DNA of 64,000 bases from CAIPVR01 sp049316905 (GTDB lineage: Bacteria; Actinomycetota; Acidimicrobiia; Acidimicrobiales; Microtrichaceae): assembly GCA_049316905.1 (NCBI GenBank), contig JBMOJH010000002.1, forward strand, positions 10,850 to 74,849, read 5' to 3'. Below the pieces are notes generated by a model. That model had not been told where the DNA came from. It saw only the letters and a list, made by a program, of their open reading frames with translations, and searched no databases. The position numbers and the translations under genes were made by a program. This document shows, piece after piece, positions 16,392 to 24,307 of this stretch; the stretch's first letter is position 1, and every line of letters starts with the position of its first letter.

Positions 16392-16925
16392 TCAGTTCTG
16401 GCTGCCGACCTGGCGGATGTAGTCGTCGATCAGGCGCTGCTGGGTGCCGTCGTCGAGGCTCTCGGCCACGACCTCCTCGGTGGCGCCGAGCGCCAGGCGG
16501 GAGAGCTCGCCGGAGAGGTCGGCCTGGGCCTGGTTCCGGGTGACGGTCAGGTCGACCGCGGCCCGCTCCCGCAGCTGCGCGATGTCGCCGTCGACGCGGG
16601 AGGCGATGTCGCCGCGCAGCCGGTCGGCGGACTGCCGGGCCTCTTCGATGATGCGGGCGGCCTCGGCGTCGGAGTCGGCCAGCGCGGCCTTGATCCGGTC
16701 CCGCTCGGCCTCCGCCGCGGTGCGGGCGTCCTCGGCCTCGGACAGCTCGCCGGCGATCCGATCCGTACGGCCCTTCAGCCCCTCGGCGACGGGCTTGCGG
16801 GCGAACTTCCAGAGGAGGACGGCGACGATGAGGAAGGCCAGGGTGCCCCAGATGACCTCGTTGAAGTCGCCGGGCAGCCACTTGCTGTTGGGGGCCTCGG
16901 AGGCGAGGAGGGTGAGCGCGTTCAT
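16392..16925 (-). CDS. atpF: Fo ATP synthase subunit b
   Basis: A 177-residue b subunit of the peripheral stalk: one N-terminal membrane helix (EVIWGTLAFLIVAVLLWKF, about 23-41), then the KPVAEGLKGRTDRIAGEL start of a long charged coiled coil and a C-terminal delta-binding end. It lies 16 nt after a second b-type gene, so the stalk is probably a b/b' heterodimer. GGAGC precedes the ATG. Confidence 0.93.
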   Translation of the reverse strand: MNALTLLASEAPNSKWLPGDFNEVIWGTLAFLIVAVLLWKFARKPVAEGLKGRTDRIAGELSEAEDARTAAEAERDRIKAALADSDAEAARIIEEARQSADRLRGDIASRVDGDIAQLRERAAVDLTVTRNQAQADLSGELSRLALGATEEVVAESLDDGTQQRLIDDYIRQVGSQN

Positions 16926-16941
16926 GCTGTGGTGCTCCTGG

Positions 16942-17487
16942 TCAGCGCCCGCCGGCGCGGTTCACGTAGTCGTCGACGGTGGACCGGTGACGCTCGGCGT
17001 CGACCGGCGCCTGCACCACCTTCGAGGCCGCGGTCACCGCGAGGTCGGTGACGTCACCGCGGATGCGGCCGAGGGCGTCGGCCCGGGCCTGCTCCAGCTC
17101 GGCCATCGAGGCCTGGCGTTCGGCCGCGATCTCGGTCTCGACCGCGGCCACCTGGCGGCCCCGCTCGGCCTCGGCCTCGGCGCGGGCCTCCTCGACGATC
17201 CGTGCGGCCTCGGCTCGGGCCTCGGCCAGGGTCGCCTCGTAGTCGCGGCGCACCTGCTCGGCCGCCTCCTCGGCGGCCGCGGCGGCCTCACGGTCGGCCT
17301 GCACCTTCTGCTCCCGCTCGGCCCGGACCCGCAGCAGCGGGGGCAGGCACACGTAGCGCATCAGGATCCAGAGCAGGAAGAAGAACGTCGCGCCCCAGAT
17401 GATCTCCCCGATCGTGTCGGGGACCACCGGGTTGACGGTCGCCTTCTCACCGCCCTCGGCGGCCAGCAGACTCACCAGAGCCAGCAT
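16942..17487 (-). CDS. Fo ATP synthase second b-type subunit (b')
   Basis: A 181-residue paralogue of subunit b with a single membrane helix (EIIWGATFFFLLWILMRYVCLPPLL, about 28-52) and a long Ala/Glu/Arg coiled coil. The head LPPLLRVRAEREQKVQADREAAAAAEE matches the tether region of b/b' subunits. Its presence beside atpF indicates a heterodimeric stalk as in cyanobacteria and some actinobacteria, but without the b-delta fusion. It starts MLALVSLLAAEGGEKATV after a GAGG-type site. It follows atpE by 115 bp containing small hairpins. Confidence 0.92.
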   Translation of the reverse strand: MLALVSLLAAEGGEKATVNPVVPDTIGEIIWGATFFFLLWILMRYVCLPPLLRVRAEREQKVQADREAAAAAEEAAEQVRRDYEATLAEARAEAARIVEEARAEAEAERGRQVAAVETEIAAERQASMAELEQARADALGRIRGDVTDLAVTAASKVVQAPVDAERHRSTVDDYVNRAGGR

Positions 17488-17505
17488 GGGTTACTCCTCG
17501 GTCCT

Positions 17506-17519
17506 CCGCCCGTGGGCGG
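17506..17519 (-). promoter_or_regulatory. stem-loop in the atpE-b' spacer
   Basis: CCGCCC-GT-GGGCGG sits about 20-30 nt before the b' start in the 115-bp spacer after the c-subunit gene. Such hairpins often trim transcription or protect the upstream mRNA so that subunit c is made in excess. This function is inferred from position only. Confidence 0.35.
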
Positions 17520-17602
17520 GGTCTCGGTCGACGGGTTGGGTCAGACCGGGCGGCCACGTGCCACCCGGAGCATGGACGGGCCGGGGCCCGCCGTTCGTCG
17601 GA

Positions 17603-17902
17603 TCAGACGAACTTCAGGAGGATGAAGACCACGAAGCCGATCAGGGCGAGCGCCTCGGTGAAGGCGATGCCCAGGAACATGGTGGTCTGCACCTGGCCGG
17701 CGGACTCGGGCTGGCGGGCCATGGCCTGGACGGCCTGGCCGACCAGGTAACCGATGCCGATGCCCGGGCCGATGGCGGCAAGGCCGTAGGCGAAGCCCGC
17801 CGAGGAGGCGCCGGCGGCCGACTTGGCCTCGTCGCCGGTGAGACCGGCGGTGTCACCGGCCTGGGTGATCGCGTGGGCGACGGCGTTGGACAGTGCGCTC
17901 AT
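17603..17902 (-). CDS. atpE: Fo ATP synthase subunit c
   Basis: A 99-residue c subunit, two membrane helices joined by the ARQPE loop (62-66) that contacts the rotor. The ion-binding carboxylate is Glu83 in FTEALALIGF, and the Gly-rich first helix is GLAAIGPGIGIGYLVG. Residues beside Glu83 are hydrophobic and the first-helix Gln typical of sodium rings is absent, so the ring should carry protons. About 30 residues (MSALSNAVAHAITQ...) precede the first helix, longer than usual, and may be a cleaved or periplasmic leader. The start ATG is at 17902; the longer open frame upstream is spurious. Confidence 0.95.
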   Translation of the reverse strand: MSALSNAVAHAITQAGDTAGLTGDEAKSAAGASSAGFAYGLAAIGPGIGIGYLVGQAVQAMARQPESAGQVQTTMFLGIAFTEALALIGFVVFILLKFV

Positions 17903-17997
17903 TGGATTGTGGTTCTCCTGTTCAGTGGCGGCCGGGTGGCCATCCATGTGGTCAGGTCGGGCGCCGCCGGCGGATCCGGCGACGGCGATCTCGTGGG

Positions 17998-18804
17998 TCA
18001 GTGGGAGGGGTGCAGGGCCCCGCCGATGTAGACGGCGGTCAGCAGGCTGAAGATGAACGCCTGCAGGAACGCCACCATGAACTCGAAGCCGGTGAAGGCC
18101 ACCAGCATCGGGAACGACAGCACCAGCACGCCGGCCAGGATGCTGGCCGACCAGAGGGTGATGCACAGCACCGAGAACGTCACCAGCAGGATGTGGCCGG
18201 CGAGCATGTTGGCGAAGAGTCGGACGGCCAGGGAGAAGGGCCGGATGATGAAGGTCGAGAGCAGCTCGATCGGCGTGACCAGCAGGTAGAGCGCCTTCGG
18301 CACGCCCGGCGGGAACAGGGCCTCCTTGAAGTAGCCCAGGCCGTGGTGCTTCACGCCGACGCCGATGAACATCGCCCAGGCCACGAGGGCCAGCACCAGC
18401 GGGTTCGCCATGCGGGCGTTGGCCGGCATGTGGGCGGTGGGGATCACCTCGAAGAGGTTGCCGATCCAGATGAAGAAGAACATCGAGAGCAGCATCGGCA
18501 GGTAGCGCATGCCGTCGGGCCCGATGGCCGGCAGCACCACCTGCTTCTCCACGAAGTCGATGGAGGTCTCGAGCGTGTTCTGCAGGCCGGTCGGGACCAG
18601 CTTCGCCTTGCGGCCGGCGATCAGGAAGAGGACCACCGGCACGATCATCGCGATGAACGAGATGAAGGCGATCTTGTTGAACTCGAGCAGCGTTCCCTCG
18701 AAGAACCACGCGGGCCACTTGACGAGGTTCTCCACCGGCGGGAACTGCAGGCCGCCACCGCCGCCCTCCGCGGCGAACAGGGTGGTCGAGATCAGGTCGG
18801 GCAT
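17998..18804 (-). CDS. atpB: Fo ATP synthase subunit a
   Basis: The 268-residue subunit a forms the two proton half-channels against the c ring. It has about five to six membrane helices, the essential Arg at residue 195 (AVRLFANMLAGH), and the late helix QAFIFSLLTAVYIGGALH. Length and motif spacing are normal. It follows the AtpI-like gene by 12 nt. Confidence 0.96.
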   Translation of the reverse strand: MPDLISTTLFAAEGGGGGLQFPPVENLVKWPAWFFEGTLLEFNKIAFISFIAMIVPVVLFLIAGRKAKLVPTGLQNTLETSIDFVEKQVVLPAIGPDGMRYLPMLLSMFFFIWIGNLFEVIPTAHMPANARMANPLVLALVAWAMFIGVGVKHHGLGYFKEALFPPGVPKALYLLVTPIELLSTFIIRPFSLAVRLFANMLAGHILLVTFSVLCITLWSASILAGVLVLSFPMLVAFTGFEFMVAFLQAFIFSLLTAVYIGGALHPSH

Positions 18805-18816
18805 CGACGAGCTCCT

Positions 18817-19329
18817 TTACGGCGCGGTCGACGACGACGTCGTGGACGTGTCGTCGGTGGCGCGGGTGGGCAGGTGCGGATTCGGGGTGGGAGCGGGCTT
18901 CAGGCCGGGGAAGGCCAGGGTGGCCGACACCTTGCGGAGCTCCCAGAACAACAGGGCGAGGTGGGTGATGATGATCGTGAGGCCGAGCGGCACGAGCGAC
19001 ACCCACGAGGCGTTCCGCACGGCGAGGACGGCCACCATGATCAGGCCGAGCCGCAGCAGGAAGCCGAACAGCGCGGCAGCGCCCATGGCGGCGGCACCGA
19101 TCCGGCCGGTGACCGCGAGCATCCAGCCGGCGAGCAGGAAGTTCACCACCACGATGGCGAGGCCGTAGAGGGTGGACCACACGCCGTCCATGCCCCAGAA
19201 GCCGTAGGCCACCACCAGGCAGACCGGCAGGATCCACACGGCCTTGCGGGCGATGTCGAACGCCACGGCCATCGCGGGGCTCGGCCCCTCGATGCGCACG
19301 CCGAGCGGCTGGTCCTGGGGCTGGCTCAC
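18817..19329 (-). CDS. atpI: ATP synthase I-type membrane protein
   Basis: A 170-residue protein with four membrane helices (AVWILPVCLVVAYGFWG, LYGLAIVVVNFLLAGWML, AAALFGFLLRLGLIMVAVLAV, LVPLGLTIIITHLALLFWEL) and a Pro/Thr/Ser-rich tail. Position between AtpZ and subunit a, together with the topology, identifies it as the AtpI-type accessory protein proposed to help c-ring assembly. Sequence identity in this family is low. The start is GTG at 19329, overlapping the previous stop as GTGA. Confidence 0.8.
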   Translation of the reverse strand: MSQPQDQPLGVRIEGPSPAMAVAFDIARKAVWILPVCLVVAYGFWGMDGVWSTLYGLAIVVVNFLLAGWMLAVTGRIGAAAMGAAALFGFLLRLGLIMVAVLAVRNASWVSLVPLGLTIIITHLALLFWELRKVSATLAFPGLKPAPTPNPHLPTRATDDTSTTSSSTAP

Positions 19330-19655
19330 GACCGGTCCCCCTCGGACTCGATCGTCGCGGCGCGTGCCCGGGCGGGCCGGGTTGCGTTCTCCCGGAGGCG
19401 GGCCATCGCGTGGCCGTAGGAGTAGTACACCGTGAGCCCGGCGCCGATCGTGCCCATCACGGCGAGCACGATGGTGAAGACGGGCAGGGTGCCGAAGGTG
19501 TGGTCGAGCCACAGCCCGATGAGGGCCATCAGCACCGGGGCGAACGCGAGCTCGAAGGAGGCCGAGCTCCGATGGAGCGAACGGGTCATCTCCTCGGTGG
19601 CCACAGCGCTCCGCGAGGGGGTGCGGCGATGGGGGTCGGCCTGGTGCTCGGTCAT
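19326..19655 (-). CDS. AtpZ/AtpI-like small membrane protein, first gene of the atp operon
   Basis: A 109-residue protein with two membrane helices (FELAFAPVLMALIGLWLDHTFG and FTIVLAVMGTIGAGLTVYYSYG) flanked by charged ends. This matches the AtpZ-type F1Fo accessory proteins (ATPase gene 1). The polar N-terminus MTEHQADPHRRTPS is cytoplasmic. The ATG at 19655 is about 67 nt downstream of the predicted transcription start. It is coupled to the AtpI gene by a GTGA overlap. Confidence 0.8.
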   Translation of the reverse strand: MTEHQADPHRRTPSRSAVATEEMTRSLHRSSASFELAFAPVLMALIGLWLDHTFGTLPVFTIVLAVMGTIGAGLTVYYSYGHAMARLRENATRPARARAATIESEGDRS

Positions 19656-19712
19656 CGGTCGAAGGGTGTTTCCGGGAGGCGGGGCGGCGACCGGACGGCG
19701 GCCACCACGCGC

Positions 19713-19730
19713 TTGTGAAACCTTTCGCAA
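19713..19730. promoter_or_regulatory. Rex-type operator at the ATP synthase operon promoter
   Basis: TTGTGAA-ACCT-TTCGCAA matches the Rex redox-repressor consensus (TTGTGAA, four bases, TTCACAA) at 13 of 14 half-site positions with the exact spacing. It overlaps the -10 element (19734-19729) and the predicted start of transcription near 19722, a position where a bound repressor would block initiation. Rex senses the NADH/NAD+ ratio and controls respiratory genes in actinobacteria. The rex gene itself is not in this window. Confidence 0.65.
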
Positions 19731-19757
19731 ACTAGTGAGCCGGTTCCCCGCCCGCAA
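19729..19757 (-). promoter_or_regulatory. sigma-A promoter of the ATP synthase operon
   Basis: On the minus strand TTGCGG (19757-19752), a 17-nt spacer and TAGTTT (19734-19729) form a good promoter. Initiation would fall near 19722 and leave a leader of about 67 nt before the first gene of the operon. Confidence 0.6.
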
Positions 19758-19808
19758 ATCCGAGAACGGCCCGAGCGCGCCCCCGCGGCCGCCGCGCCCG
19801 ACCGGGGC

Positions 19809-20309
19809 TCAGCCCTGCGGGTAGGGCGGCGGGGTCGTCCCGCCGGCGGCGGTGGCCGGGGCGATGGCCGGGGCGGTGGCCGGTGTGGTGGCAGCGGCGG
19901 CCGGCGCCGCGGGCTCCAGACCGGCGGCGCGCTCGATCGCGGCCACGAGGCGGTCCGTACCCGAGCGCTGCTCGTAGGTCAGGCGGATGAGCCAGAAGCG
20001 GAGGTAGCGGGCGAGCGAGTACCGGACGAAGAGCGCGGCCCCGACGATGATCAGCGCGATGCCGAGGAACGAGCCCTGGGCCATGTAGGCGCGCTGGTCG
20101 GCGGGTGAACCGCCATTCGCGCCGACCTGGATCGCCCCGACGACGGCGAGCACGACGCCCACCACCATGAGGAGCACGCCCAGGATGAGGAACCACTTCT
20201 CCCCCGCGCCGGAGCCGCCCTTCAGCTTCATGTCGCCGATGTCGCTGCGGAACTGCTCGATGCGGTCCTCGCTGCCGGGACCCTGGGGGTTGACGCTCTG
20301 GTCGCTCAC
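19809..20309 (-). CDS. small two-helix membrane protein, function unknown
   Basis: A 166-residue inner-membrane protein with two helices (about 39-62, WFLILGVLLMVVGVVLAVVGAI, and 80-97, SFLGIALIIVGAALFVRY), a charged N-terminus and an Ala/Pro/Thr-rich tail ending PPPYPQG. I do not recognise a family. It starts 31 nt after livF on the same strand and ends before the atp promoter, so it may be the last gene of the ABC-importer operon, or a separate gene. Confidence 0.7.
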   Translation of the reverse strand: MSDQSVNPQGPGSEDRIEQFRSDIGDMKLKGGSGAGEKWFLILGVLLMVVGVVLAVVGAIQVGANGGSPADQRAYMAQGSFLGIALIIVGAALFVRYSLARYLRFWLIRLTYEQRSGTDRLVAAIERAAGLEPAAPAAAATTPATAPAIAPATAAGGTTPPPYPQG

Positions 20310-20339
20310 GATCCTGTCTCCACTCGTCGATTGCGTCGC

Positions 20340-21050
20340 TCAGCCGCCGAGGTAGGCGGCCGACAGCTCCTGCTCCACCGCCGACGGGTCACCCACCCGC
20401 CGGATCTGGCCGTTCACCATGATGGCCGCCACGTCGGCCACGCCGAGCACCGTCCGGGCGAACTGCTCCACCACGAGGATGGACGTGCCGCTCCGGGCGA
20501 TCTGGCCGACGATCCCGTACAGCTCCTCGACCACCAGGGGTGCGAGTCCCATGGAGAGCTCGTCGAGGAGCAGGACGGCCGGGTCGACCGCCAGGCCGCG
20601 GGCCATGGCGAGCATCTGCTGCTCACCGCCCGACAGCGTGCCCGCCACCTGGTTCCGGCGCTCCTTCAGGCGCGGGAACCGCTCGTAGGCCACGGCCTCC
20701 ACGTGGGACAGCGACACGCGCGCATAGGTCGCCATGACGAGGTTCTCCCGCACGGTGAGGTTGGGGAAGATGCCCTTGCCCTCGGGGATCGTCGTGAGGC
20801 CGCGGCGCGCCAGCTCCTCGGGACCCGCGCCGGTGACGTCGCGGCCGGCCACGAGCACCGAGCCGGCCGTGGGGGCCATCAGCCCGGAGGCGACGGCGAG
20901 GGTGGTCGTCTTGCCCGCGCCGTTGGGCCCGAGCAACGCCACGACCGACGCGCGGGGCACCGTGATGTCGACGCCGTGCAGGACCTCGATGGTCCCGTAC
21001 GCGGCGCGCACGCCACGGAGCTCGAGGAGCGGCTCGTCGACGGCGCTCAC
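20340..21050 (-). CDS. livF: branched-chain amino acid-type ABC ATPase (LivF)
   Basis: A 236-residue ATPase of the LivF type. GPNGAGKTT is near residue 40, TIPEGKGIFPNLTVRENL marks the LivF branch, and LSGGEQQMLAMARGL and LLLDELSMGLAP give the signature and Walker B. It should pair with LivG on the fused permease. The start is GTG at 21050, overlapping the livG stop as GTGA; the open frame extends further upstream inside livG but without homology. Confidence 0.93.
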   Translation of the reverse strand: MSAVDEPLLELRGVRAAYGTIEVLHGVDITVPRASVVALLGPNGAGKTTTLAVASGLMAPTAGSVLVAGRDVTGAGPEELARRGLTTIPEGKGIFPNLTVRENLVMATYARVSLSHVEAVAYERFPRLKERRNQVAGTLSGGEQQMLAMARGLAVDPAVLLLDELSMGLAPLVVEELYGIVGQIARSGTSILVVEQFARTVLGVADVAAIMVNGQIRRVGDPSAVEQELSAAYLGG

Positions 21051-21868
21051 GGGTGCGCTCCGTCGGAACCGCCGGCGGCCACCGCCACCTCGGCCGCCTC
21101 CGCCTCCACCGAGCCGCCGAGGTAGGCGGCGAGCACGGCCTCGTTGGAGCGGATCTCGGCCGGCGGACCCTGGGCGATGATCTGGCCGAAGTCGAGCACC
21201 GACAGCTCCGAGCACACCCGCATGACGAGGGAGATGTCGTGCTCGACCAACAGGATCGCGAGGCCCGCCGTGGCGAGGTCCTGGAGCAGGGTGCCGAAGG
21301 CCACCGTCTCGTTGTCGTCGAGGCCGGACGCTGGCTCGTCGAGCAGCAGCACGCGGGGCCGGGCGGCGAGGGCCCGCCCGAGCTCCACCAGCCGGGCCTG
21401 GCCGGTGGGCAGCGACCCGACCGGGGCCTCGGCCACCGCGGTGAGCCCCAGCCGGTCGAGGATCAGCTCCACCTCCGCGGCGGGTGCCGGCTCGCCGTCG
21501 GGAGCGAGGAACTGCGGGGCCGCGTCGGTGCGCCGCGACCAGCTGCGCCGGATCTCGAGGCCGACCTGGACGTTGTCGCGCACGCTCAGCGACGAGAAGA
21601 CCTCGAGGCGCTGGAAGGTGCGGCCGACCCCGTGGCGCGCCCGCTGGTGGGTGCTCATCCGGGAGATGTCCCGGTCGCCCAGGCGGACCCGGCCGGACGT
21701 GGGCGTGATCACGCCGCAGATGGCGTTGAAGGTGGTGGTCTTGCCCGCGCCGTTCGGACCGATCAGGCCGCTGATGCGCCCGCCGGGCACCTCGAGGTCG
21801 ACCGAGCTGACCGCCAGGTGGCCACCGAAGCGGACCGTGAGGCCCTCGACCGAGAGGACCGCGGTCAT
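21047..21868 (-). CDS. livG: branched-chain amino acid-type ABC ATPase (LivG)
   Basis: A 273-residue LivG-type ATPase: GPNGAGKTTTFNAICG, the HGVGRTFQRLEVFSSLSVRDNV segment, LPTGQARLVELGRAL (the signature begins PTGQ instead of SGGQ), LLLDEPASGLDD, and LLVEHDISLVM. The C-terminus carries an extra Ala/Glu-rich tail. It is joined to the permease gene by an ATGA overlap and to livF by a GTGA overlap. Confidence 0.93.
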   Translation of the reverse strand: MTAVLSVEGLTVRFGGHLAVSSVDLEVPGGRISGLIGPNGAGKTTTFNAICGVITPTSGRVRLGDRDISRMSTHQRARHGVGRTFQRLEVFSSLSVRDNVQVGLEIRRSWSRRTDAAPQFLAPDGEPAPAAEVELILDRLGLTAVAEAPVGSLPTGQARLVELGRALAARPRVLLLDEPASGLDDNETVAFGTLLQDLATAGLAILLVEHDISLVMRVCSELSVLDFGQIIAQGPPAEIRSNEAVLAAYLGGSVEAEAAEVAVAAGGSDGAHP

Positions 21869-24273
21869 GACCGGTCACCGGCCGGGGCCGCCGACGCGAG
21901 CGCGGCCTCGACGACCGGGTCAGGTCCCGCCAGGTCGAACTCGTCCTCGGTGATGCCGATCGCACGGGCCGCGTCGTGGGCGTCGGAGCGCGACAGCGGC
22001 CGGTCCACGCCGACCAGGTCCGGAGAGGGTGCCGGGGCCCGCTGCAGCTGCTCCGGCAGGACGCCGAGCACCCCGATCGCCACCCGGACCGTGAGGAACA
22101 CGAGGACGAGCATCAGGAGGAACCGGAACCCGTTCGAGGCGACCACGTCGGCCCACGGCACCACCGCCGCCACCACCAGGACGAGGCCCAGCCACAGCGC
22201 GGTGGCCACCCGGCGACCCGGGAGGGCGGCGCCGTCGCCCGTGGGGGCGAAGAGCAGCGGCATCAGCGGCACGGCGGCCACGACGAACACCAGGAGGGCG
22301 AACACGAACGACCACTTGGTGATCGCGCCGGTGCGCGCCAGCACCCACAGCAGGACCAACCCGAACGCGGTGGCCACCAGCGACGGCGGCGACGCGCCGA
22401 CCGCCCGGTAGCCGGCGGCCATCTGGGGTGCGGCACCGTCGGGCTCGCGGCCCAACGAGATGCCCATGGTGCCGGGGGCGAAGGCGAGCACGTCGCCGAC
22501 CGGGAGCGACACGAAGCGGAACACGCCGATCGCGTTGGCCGCGAAGAACGTGGCGGCGATCGGGATGGCGCCGAGCAGGATGCCGCCCACGAACGCGCCC
22601 GCCACCGACCCGATGCCGCCCACGACGGCCAGCATCGTGACCGGCAGCGAGTTCGGGAGCGAGAACTCGTCCGGGTTGAAGGTACGACCGGCGAGGGCCC
22701 CGCCCACGCCGGCGATGGCCGCCGAGAGCGCGAACACGCCGACCTTGGTGGCCGTGAGGTTGAGCCCGAGGGTGGCGCAGGCGACGGGTGAGTCCTTCAT
22801 GGCCGTCAACCGGCGGCCCAGCGAGCTGCGCCGGATGAGCACGATCAGGTTGGCCATCACGGCGAAGGCCACCGCGAACACGAGGAGCTGGCGGAAGTCG
22901 TTCGTGACCTCGAACGGCCCGATCTTCAGCGGCGGCACCTGCAGCGAGCCGCCGGGGATGATCTCCTGCTGGTTGAACACCATCGCCGTGCAGAAGAGCG
23001 CGAACGCCGCGGTGGCGAGGGCGAGGTAGATGCCGGAGAGGCGAAGGGCCGGCAGCGCGACCACCGCGCCCACCACGGCGCACACCAGGATCGAGATCGC
23101 CACCCCGACCGGCGAGCCGGTGGCGCCCCAGGTGGCCATCGAGAGGGCGCCGATGCCCACGAACGTCATCTGGGCGAGCGAGATCTGGCCGGCGTAGCCG
23201 GTGAGCGGCACCAACGAGAGCGTGATCAGCGCGAACCCCACGCCCTTGGTCACGAGGCTCAGGTCGGACGCCGACATCAGCGTGCCGAGTGCGGCGGACA
23301 CCACGACGAGGGCCAGGCCGCCGACGACCGCGGTCCGCTGCGAGGGCACCCGCATCGGCGACCGGGGTCGCGCCACACCGTGGGCCCGGAGGCGGGCCTC
23401 CGGCTGCAGCATGATCACGACGAACAACATGATCGCCGGGAGTGCGGCGGGCAGGTTCTGGAGGCTGATCGGGCCGATGGCGGCGGTCTGGCTCACGTAG
23501 CCGGTGGCGTACGACTGCGCGAGGCCGAGGATGACCGCGCCGAGGAACGCCCCGGGCAGGCTGCGCAGACGACCGACCACCGCGACCGCGTAGGTGTTGA
23601 CCACGAGGAGGGTCAGGGTGACGGCGCTCAGGGTCTGCTCGGGGGCGATCAGCACGCCCGACACGGCGGCCAGTCCGGCACCCAGGCCCCAGGCGAGCAT
23701 CGCGGTGCGGCCCGGGCGACCACCGTTGAGCTGCAGGAGGCTCCGGTCGTCGACCACCGCGCGCATGGCGATGCCCAGGCGGGTGCGGGTGAACAGCAGG
23801 CGCAGGCCCAGCGCCACGGCCACCGCGATCGCCATCGTGAGCAGGCGTGACCACGCCACGCGCACACCGGCGAGCTCCACGAAGCGTCCCTCGAAGAACG
23901 GCGGGACCGGCCGGGCGATGTCCTGGGGCCAGACCACGGTGGCCAGGCCCAGCAACGCCACCATCAGGCTGACGGTGACGACGATCTTCACCACTTCGGA
24001 CGCGCCCTCGATCCCGCGCATGATGGTGCGCTCCACGAGGGCCCCGAACAGGGGCGCGGCCACGAACACCACCACGATGACCGACAGCCACAGTGGCCAG
24101 CCCCAGGCCACGCTCACCTGCCAGAACAGGAACGCGGCGAGCATCCCGAAGGCACCGTGGGCGAAGTTGAAGATGCCCGAGGTGGTGTACGTGACCACCA
24201 GGCCGGAGGCTGCGACGGCGTAGATGGCCGCCGTCGACAGCCCGGCGACGGTGAAGATCAGGAACTTGTCCAC
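21865..24273 (-). CDS. fused LivH-LivM permease of an ABC importer
   Basis: An 802-residue inner-membrane protein combining both permease halves that are usually separate. Residues 1-295 are LivH-like (FLIFTVAGLSTAAIYAVAASGLVVTY, FAHGAFGMLAAF, GRPGRTAMLAWGLGAGLAAVSGVL). About 320-620 is LivM-like (LITLSLVPLTGYAGQISLAQMTFVGIG, LRLSGIYLALATAAFALF, FALSAAIAGVGGALAG). The last 180 residues add several more membrane helices (SLVATAFGLVLLWVLA, FVFALLVFVVAAVPLM, LWLGLVLVVAAVVPW) and a soluble acidic tail, not part of canonical LivM. It lies between the binding protein and livG. The substrate may be amino acids or other carboxylates. Confidence 0.9.
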   Translation of the reverse strand: MDKFLIFTVAGLSTAAIYAVAASGLVVTYTTSGIFNFAHGAFGMLAAFLFWQVSVAWGWPLWLSVIVVVFVAAPLFGALVERTIMRGIEGASEVVKIVVTVSLMVALLGLATVVWPQDIARPVPPFFEGRFVELAGVRVAWSRLLTMAIAVAVALGLRLLFTRTRLGIAMRAVVDDRSLLQLNGGRPGRTAMLAWGLGAGLAAVSGVLIAPEQTLSAVTLTLLVVNTYAVAVVGRLRSLPGAFLGAVILGLAQSYATGYVSQTAAIGPISLQNLPAALPAIMLFVVIMLQPEARLRAHGVARPRSPMRVPSQRTAVVGGLALVVVSAALGTLMSASDLSLVTKGVGFALITLSLVPLTGYAGQISLAQMTFVGIGALSMATWGATGSPVGVAISILVCAVVGAVVALPALRLSGIYLALATAAFALFCTAMVFNQQEIIPGGSLQVPPLKIGPFEVTNDFRQLLVFAVAFAVMANLIVLIRRSSLGRRLTAMKDSPVACATLGLNLTATKVGVFALSAAIAGVGGALAGRTFNPDEFSLPNSLPVTMLAVVGGIGSVAGAFVGGILLGAIPIAATFFAANAIGVFRFVSLPVGDVLAFAPGTMGISLGREPDGAAPQMAAGYRAVGASPPSLVATAFGLVLLWVLARTGAITKWSFVFALLVFVVAAVPLMPLLFAPTGDGAALPGRRVATALWLGLVLVVAAVVPWADVVASNGFRFLLMLVLVFLTVRVAIGVLGVLPEQLQRAPAPSPDLVGVDRPLSRSDAHDAARAIGITEDEFDLAGPDPVVEAALASAAPAGDRS

Positions 24274-24307
24274 GTGGGTGCGCCGGTGGTGCCCGTGGGG
24301 CCCGGGC

